Assembly: GCA_963819175.1 (NCBI GenBank)
Contig: CAWFVJ010000007.1
Location: 145,556 to 209,555 of the forward strand
Reading direction: 5' to 3'
DNA from: CAWBRT01 sp963819175
GTDB lineage: Bacteria; Acidobacteriota; Terriglobia; Terriglobales; Acidobacteriaceae
Length of the DNA: 64,000 bases
Part shown: positions 56,040-64,000 of the stretch, in pieces
Position numbering within the stretch: position 1 is the first letter of the stretch
Layout of the letters: every line of letters starts with the position of its first letter
The notes under the pieces: model-generated
The model's database searches: none
The model's input: the letters and a program-made list of their open reading frames with translations, nothing else
What the model was told of the DNA's origin: nothing
Position numbers and translations under genes: made by a program

Positions 56040-56180
56040 CGAAGGCAAAACGGTCCTTCGCGGTCGCTTGGGATTTCCAAGCGCCTCATCCTGAGCCGAA
56101 AAGCCTAGACTCAGGGCCGCCAACGCGGGTTGGTCAAGCAAGCCGGTCAAGCGGCGGGACCGAAAAACAGAAAGGTTGTT

Positions 56181-56615
56181 ATGGCAAAGAGGGTTACAGG
56201 ACAAGTCAAGTTGCAGATCGCGGCCGGCAAGGCCACTCCAGCGCCTCCCGTTGGCCCCGCTCTGGGCCAGGCGCAGATCAATATCATGGAGTTCTGCAAG
56301 CAGTTCAACGCCCGGACCAACAGCAAGGAACTCGAAGGCCTGATTGTTCCGGTGGTGGTTTCGGTCTACAGCGATCGGACCTTCACTTTTATCACCAAGA
56401 CCCCGCCCGCTTCGATTCTGCTGAAGCGTGCCGCCAACATCGCCAAAGGCTCCGGCACTCCCAACAAGGAGAAGGTTGGCAAGGTTACGGAAAAGCAGGT
56501 GCTGGAGATCGCCAAGCAGAAGATGCCGGACCTCAACGCGGCTTCGCTGGATGCCGCCGTTAAGAGTGTGAAGGGGACGGCCAGGTCGATGGGACTGGAC
56601 GTCGTCGCCGGTTAG
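56181..56615 (+). CDS. rplK: 50S ribosomal protein L11
   Basis: The 144-aa protein starts MAKRVTGQVKLQIAAGKATP. It contains the conserved PPVGPALGQAQINIMEFCKQ stretch and the RNA-binding C-terminal domain with GTARSMGLDVVAG at the end. The start after AAAGG is preferred to one 17 codons upstream. It is first of the rplKAJL run and part of the ribosomal GTPase centre. Confidence 0.97.
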   Translation: MAKRVTGQVKLQIAAGKATPAPPVGPALGQAQINIMEFCKQFNARTNSKELEGLIVPVVVSVYSDRTFTFITKTPPASILLKRAANIAKGSGTPNKEKVGKVTEKQVLEIAKQKMPDLNAASLDAAVKSVKGTARSMGLDVVAG

Positions 56616-56725
56616 CCAAAGACTTCTTGCGGCGCATGCCGCAAGTCGATAACACCACGGCTCACGCTGTACCCCAGTGATTGGGACCACGTAAGGCGCG
56701 CGCGGTGGGAGACTAGGAGTGAAAA

Positions 56726-57436
56726 GTGGGACGTAAAGCTGGGAAGAATATCGACAAGGCGCGCGCCGCTGTGGAAGACCGCCCTTACTCGCTCGCCGAT
56801 GCGGTTTCACTGTTGCAAAAGGTGAAATTCGCCAAATTCGACGAGACCGTGGATCTCACTCTAAGACTGGGTGTCGATCCGAAACACGCCGATCAGATGG
56901 TGCGCGGCACGGTTGTGCTGCCGCACGGACTTGGCAAATCAAAGAAGGTGCTGGTCATCGCCAGCGGCGAAAAAGTGCGTGAAGCCGAAGCCGCCGGTGC
57001 TGACATTGTCGGCGGCGAAGACATGGTGGAGAAGATCCAGAAGGAAAGCTGGACGGATTTCGACGCCGTGATCGCTACGCCTGACATGATGAAGTCCGTC
57101 GGACGCCTGGGCAAAGTGCTCGGCCCGCGCGGCCTGATGCCGAACCCCAAGACCGGAACCGTTACCTTTGATGTGGCTAAAGCGGTGCAAGAGGTGAAGG
57201 CCGGCAAGGTCGAGTTCCGCACCGACAAGACGGCGCTGGTGCATGTGCCGGTGGGCAAGATTTCATTTGACTCCCAGAAGCTGGTCGAAAACGCGACCAC
57301 GGTTGTTACCGCGGTGGTCAAAGCCAAGCCGGCGGTTGCCAAAGGCAAGTACATCAAGGGCTGCACCCTGAGTTCGACCATGGGTCCGGGCGTAGCTATC
57401 GATACGGCCCCGGTTGAGGCCGCGGCGAAAGCGTAG
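56726..57436 (+). CDS. rplA: 50S ribosomal protein L1
   Basis: The 236-aa protein has the L1 landmarks KFDETVDLTLRLGVDPKHAD, VRGTVVLPHGLGKSKKVLV, LGPRGLMPNPKTGTVT and KGCTLSSTMGPGVAID. The GTG start follows TAGGAG. L1 forms the stalk near the E site and in many bacteria represses its own operon; I did not identify its mRNA target. Confidence 0.97.
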   Translation: MGRKAGKNIDKARAAVEDRPYSLADAVSLLQKVKFAKFDETVDLTLRLGVDPKHADQMVRGTVVLPHGLGKSKKVLVIASGEKVREAEAAGADIVGGEDMVEKIQKESWTDFDAVIATPDMMKSVGRLGKVLGPRGLMPNPKTGTVTFDVAKAVQEVKAGKVEFRTDKTALVHVPVGKISFDSQKLVENATTVVTAVVKAKPAVAKGKYIKGCTLSSTMGPGVAIDTAPVEAAAKA

Positions 57437-57507
57437 GACGACAGAAGATTGACCAACAACCCGGCAGAGCCAAAGGGCATTTGCGCGGGATCTCGAAGGA
57501 ATCAGCA

Positions 57508-58053
57508 ATGGCTGTCACGAAAGCAAAAAAGCACGAACAGGTAAAACAGCTCGCCGGCGAATTAAAGAGCATTAAGAATGGCTTTGTCGCCGAGTTCGGC
57601 AAGCTGACAGTTGCCAACGACGATGAACTGCGCAAGGCAATTCGTGGTACTGGCGCAAAGTATCGCGTCGTCAAAAACACGTTCGCCGAGCGCGCAGCGC
57701 AGGGCACGGCTTTTGAAAGCGTCGTAAAGAGCCTTGCGGGCCGTACTTCAATCGCCTACACGAGCGGCGACCCGGTGACGCTGGCGAAGGCGCTCACCAA
57801 GTACGCCAAAGACAATCCGGAGCTGAAGTTCAGGGCCGGAGTCGTCGAAGGCCGCGTCATTCAGGCCAAAGACATTGTGGCGCTTGCCAACCTGCCGTCG
57901 AAGGCAGAGCTCTACTCGAAGCTGCTCTTCCTGATGAGCGCTCCGGCAACACGATTGGTTACGGCGACGAACGCGGTGGGACGCAATCTCGCCGTGGTTC
58001 TCAACCAGGGTGTGGAAAAGAAGAAATTCCAGGACGGCGAGCCGGCTGCTTAG
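57508..58053 (+). CDS. rplJ: 50S ribosomal protein L10
   Basis: The 181-aa protein starts MAVTKAKKHEQVKQLAGELK, with the RNA-binding domain (KYRVVKNTFAERAAQGT, TSIAYTSGDPVTLAKAL) and a C-terminal helix that anchors L7/L12 dimers. GAAGGA precedes the ATG. L10 usually regulates rplJL translation; the 70-bp leader between rplA and rplJ is short for a classical L10 leader. Confidence 0.96.
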   Translation: MAVTKAKKHEQVKQLAGELKSIKNGFVAEFGKLTVANDDELRKAIRGTGAKYRVVKNTFAERAAQGTAFESVVKSLAGRTSIAYTSGDPVTLAKALTKYAKDNPELKFRAGVVEGRVIQAKDIVALANLPSKAELYSKLLFLMSAPATRLVTATNAVGRNLAVVLNQGVEKKKFQDGEPAA

Positions 58054-58420
58054 TTCGGCCGTCTGCTGGGTGTATCCGGCGGCTGCCGTTTTGCGGCTGC
58101 TCGGGTGAAAAGTTCGGACCATTGGTCTGAGGGTTCGGGGCGGTGAACGCCGCTCCAGAAGTTTTTGTTATCCGTTCGGCCCTGCTGGGCAGGAAGTCGA
58201 TGTCTGGCAGGTGCCCCGTTCGAGCGTGTCGAGTTCGTCGCGTGTCTGGCGCGGCGGCGAGATTTCCACCCCGGCTCGGTAATGGCTGTCCGGGTGGTTG
58301 GAGCGGGCCTAAGTCACGCAGTGATTGCGTTGCGGCCGTCCGTAGGTCTCAGGCTCTTCCGCAGACGGAGATAACGAAATCAACACCAAGAAGAATAACG
58401 ATCAAGATTGGAGAATCGAA
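58054..58420. other. Long rplJ-rplL spacer
   Basis: A 367-bp gap, where rplJ and rplL are usually separated by tens of bases. It is GC-rich with short inverted repeats (GGCG/CGCC around 58139-58155, then GTTTTTG), which could be an attenuator. I see no supportable gene. Confidence 0.45.
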
Positions 58421-58801
58421 ATGGCGGATTTGCAGCAGTTGGAAGAACAGATTGTCGGGTTGTCGCTACTTGAAGCGGCGGAATTGGTGAAGAAGTTGGA
58501 AGAGCGTCTTGGGGTCTCGGCTGCGGCTGCAGCTCCAGTCGCGGTGGCCGCCGGTGCAGGCGCGGCGGCAGCGGCTCCGGTCGAAGAAAAGACGGAATTC
58601 AGCGTCATTCTCATGGCCGCGGGTGCGAACAAGATCAATGTTATCAAGGCTGTACGCGAAGTTACCAGCTTGGGCTTGAAAGAAGCCAAGGATCTGGTCG
58701 ACGGCGCGCCCAAGCCGGTGAAGGAAGGTGTCTCGAAGGATGAAGCCGAGACGATCCGGAAGAAGTTCGCCGATGCGGGAGCGACAGTCGAGGTTAAGTA
58801 A
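58421..58801 (+). CDS. rplL: 50S ribosomal protein L7/L12
   Basis: The 126-aa protein has the N-terminal dimer domain (LEEQIVGLSLLEAAELVKKL), the Ala/Pro hinge and the C-terminal domain with NKINVIKAVREVTSLGLKEA and KDLVDGAPKPVKEGVSKDEA. It forms the stalk that recruits translational GTPases. GGAG precedes the ATG. Confidence 0.98.
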   Translation: MADLQQLEEQIVGLSLLEAAELVKKLEERLGVSAAAAAPVAVAAGAGAAAAAPVEEKTEFSVILMAAGANKINVIKAVREVTSLGLKEAKDLVDGAPKPVKEGVSKDEAETIRKKFADAGATVEVK

Positions 58802-58831
58802 GCAGGGCCGGTGGATATATCACGCAAACGA

Positions 58832-58851
58832 GCCGGGCGTTAGCGCCCGGC
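58832..58851 (+). terminator. GC-rich hairpin after rplL (weak terminator or attenuator)
   Basis: A perfect 8-bp stem GCCGGGCG/CGCCCGGC with a TTAG loop lies 31 bp after the rplL stop. There is no T-tract, so it may only partly reduce readthrough into rpoB, as the rplL-rpoB attenuator does in Escherichia coli. Confidence 0.5.
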
Positions 58852-59780
58852 CGGTAATATGCGGAACCGTGAAGCGATTTTTTAGCGCGACCCAAAAAAG
58901 TAACCCGCTTTAGTGTTGGATGCGTTATGCTAAGGTGATAACCTTGGAGTCTGGATTGTTTTTGCCGGACGCGCTGATTTGTGTCTGCACATTCGCATGG
59001 CATGTTCCCGATGGCTTGCGGAACAGCCATTTGAAGTTTGACAAGTTTAGGTAGGTACGTGTGAGCGACATGTACAAAGTATTGCTCACAGTGGGCTTGG
59101 TTCATGGAGGCAAAGCCCATCCTGTGTTGTTGCGTAGAAATTTGAAGCCGTGGAAGAAAAGCGGTCATCTAATTGCTAGGGCTGCGGCATTCCCGGAAAT
59201 GAGTAGTTGACTACGACGGCCTCTGCGGAGCCCGATTGCGGGGCGGGAGCTGGGCTGAGTCGTACATAGTTTGCAAAGCGTTGGATTGGCACTGGCGGCC
59301 GTTATCTGCGGTGGATGAGGCTAGCCAGGAGACAGGCCTTCAATTAACTGGCGCGGGGAATAAAATATTTCGTTTCCGGTGCAAGCGATGAGTACCGGAA
59401 CGCCCGAGCATTCGGGCCGCAAGATCACAAGACGCCTCGGATGGCGCCCAGGGAGAGATTTGCTCCTATGGGCGTTTATGGCCGTTTGCCCAAACGATCT
59501 TCCCGCTTGGTGTGTTTGGGCTCGGATCGCGTGCAACGAGGTGAATCTAGGGTTTTACTGCAATTCCTCGGCAGTTTCAAGTCTTATCCGGGATCGATGT
59601 CGGCATTCCCGGAGGGATCTCGAATAGACAGCTTCCACCGGCTGTCGCGGGAGATTCCATTGCAAATGAGTTGGCGGCTGTTCTTTGGCGCCCAGTAGTT
59701 GGGCGACAGCTGTCGTTGCGCGAATATTCGCGCGGTGGTTCTCGCGTGCGCGTTCCGCGGGAAATTTCTAGGAGCATTCA
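58852..59780. other. Long rplL-rpoB leader region
   Basis: About 930 bp without a supportable gene. Short frames on both strands lack ribosome sites and family features. It is less GC-rich than flanking genes, and a separate rpoBC promoter is plausible, but no -35/-10 pair is convincing. The AGGAG before rpoB is at its right edge. Confidence 0.45.

Positions 59781-64000
<4,220 letters not shown>

Overview
The window reads as a chromosomal segment of a high-GC, free-living Gram-negative heterotroph. The gene style points to the Acidobacteriota, near the Koribacter/Sulfotelmatobacter-type soil lineages. The pointers are YVTN-propeller and Ig secreted proteins, many scattered palindromic intergenic repeats, a cysteine-rich module inside RpoB, and a broad set of peptidases and oxidoreductases. 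This placement is inference; there is no rRNA gene here to confirm it.

Layout. 1-2.2 kb: end of dnaA, then dnaN. 2.5-10.3 kb: pirin, a cNMP-binding/glutaredoxin/flavin-reductase fusion, a secreted protein, tRNA-Gly(GCC), an AT-richer pair (radical SAM protein and a two-TM beta-rich protein), an ABC ATPase and a response regulator. 10.7-34.4 kb: a metabolic region with a TRAP solute-binding protein, CocE-type hydrolase, two Gfo/Idh/MocA oxidoreductases, three transporters, aldehyde and alcohol dehydrogenases, two ACMSD-type amidohydrolases, a PuuE-like deacetylase, a DddP-like M24 protein and a four-ORF molybdenum hydroxylase; a TIR-like protein interrupts it. 34.6-51.9 kb: mixed accessory genes, including methyltransferases, a YVTN propeller protein, a DHA2 exporter, a proteasome-fold Ntn hydrolase, a GH3 glycosidase, a Sel1 protein, CMD and RraA proteins and an M20 peptidase. 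52.1-64 kb: five tRNAs, tuf, rpmG, secE, nusG, rplKAJL and rpoB (running off the end) in the classical order.

Three things stand out. First, four families of short intergenic repeats occur dozens of times. One family has a 49-bp copy inside the alcohol dehydrogenase gene, read in frame, and another copy inside a different repeat. Second, ten reading frames (including dnaA, tuf and rpoB) are each broken by what looks like one extra base, and one more by a missing base. Essential single-copy genes are hit, so I read most of these as sequence errors and annotate each gene as one interrupted CDS. Third, the molybdenum-hydroxylase operon has a large subunit split at an ATGA overlap and a duplicated start region that creates a 23-codon minicistron.

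How the genes may work together: the 10.7-34.4 kb block has the parts for taking up and oxidising a cyclic or aromatic, possibly N-containing, compound (uptake, ring hydroxylation, decarboxylation or hydrolysis, aldehyde oxidation). The substrate cannot be read from sequence. The right end is the housekeeping transcription/translation cluster.
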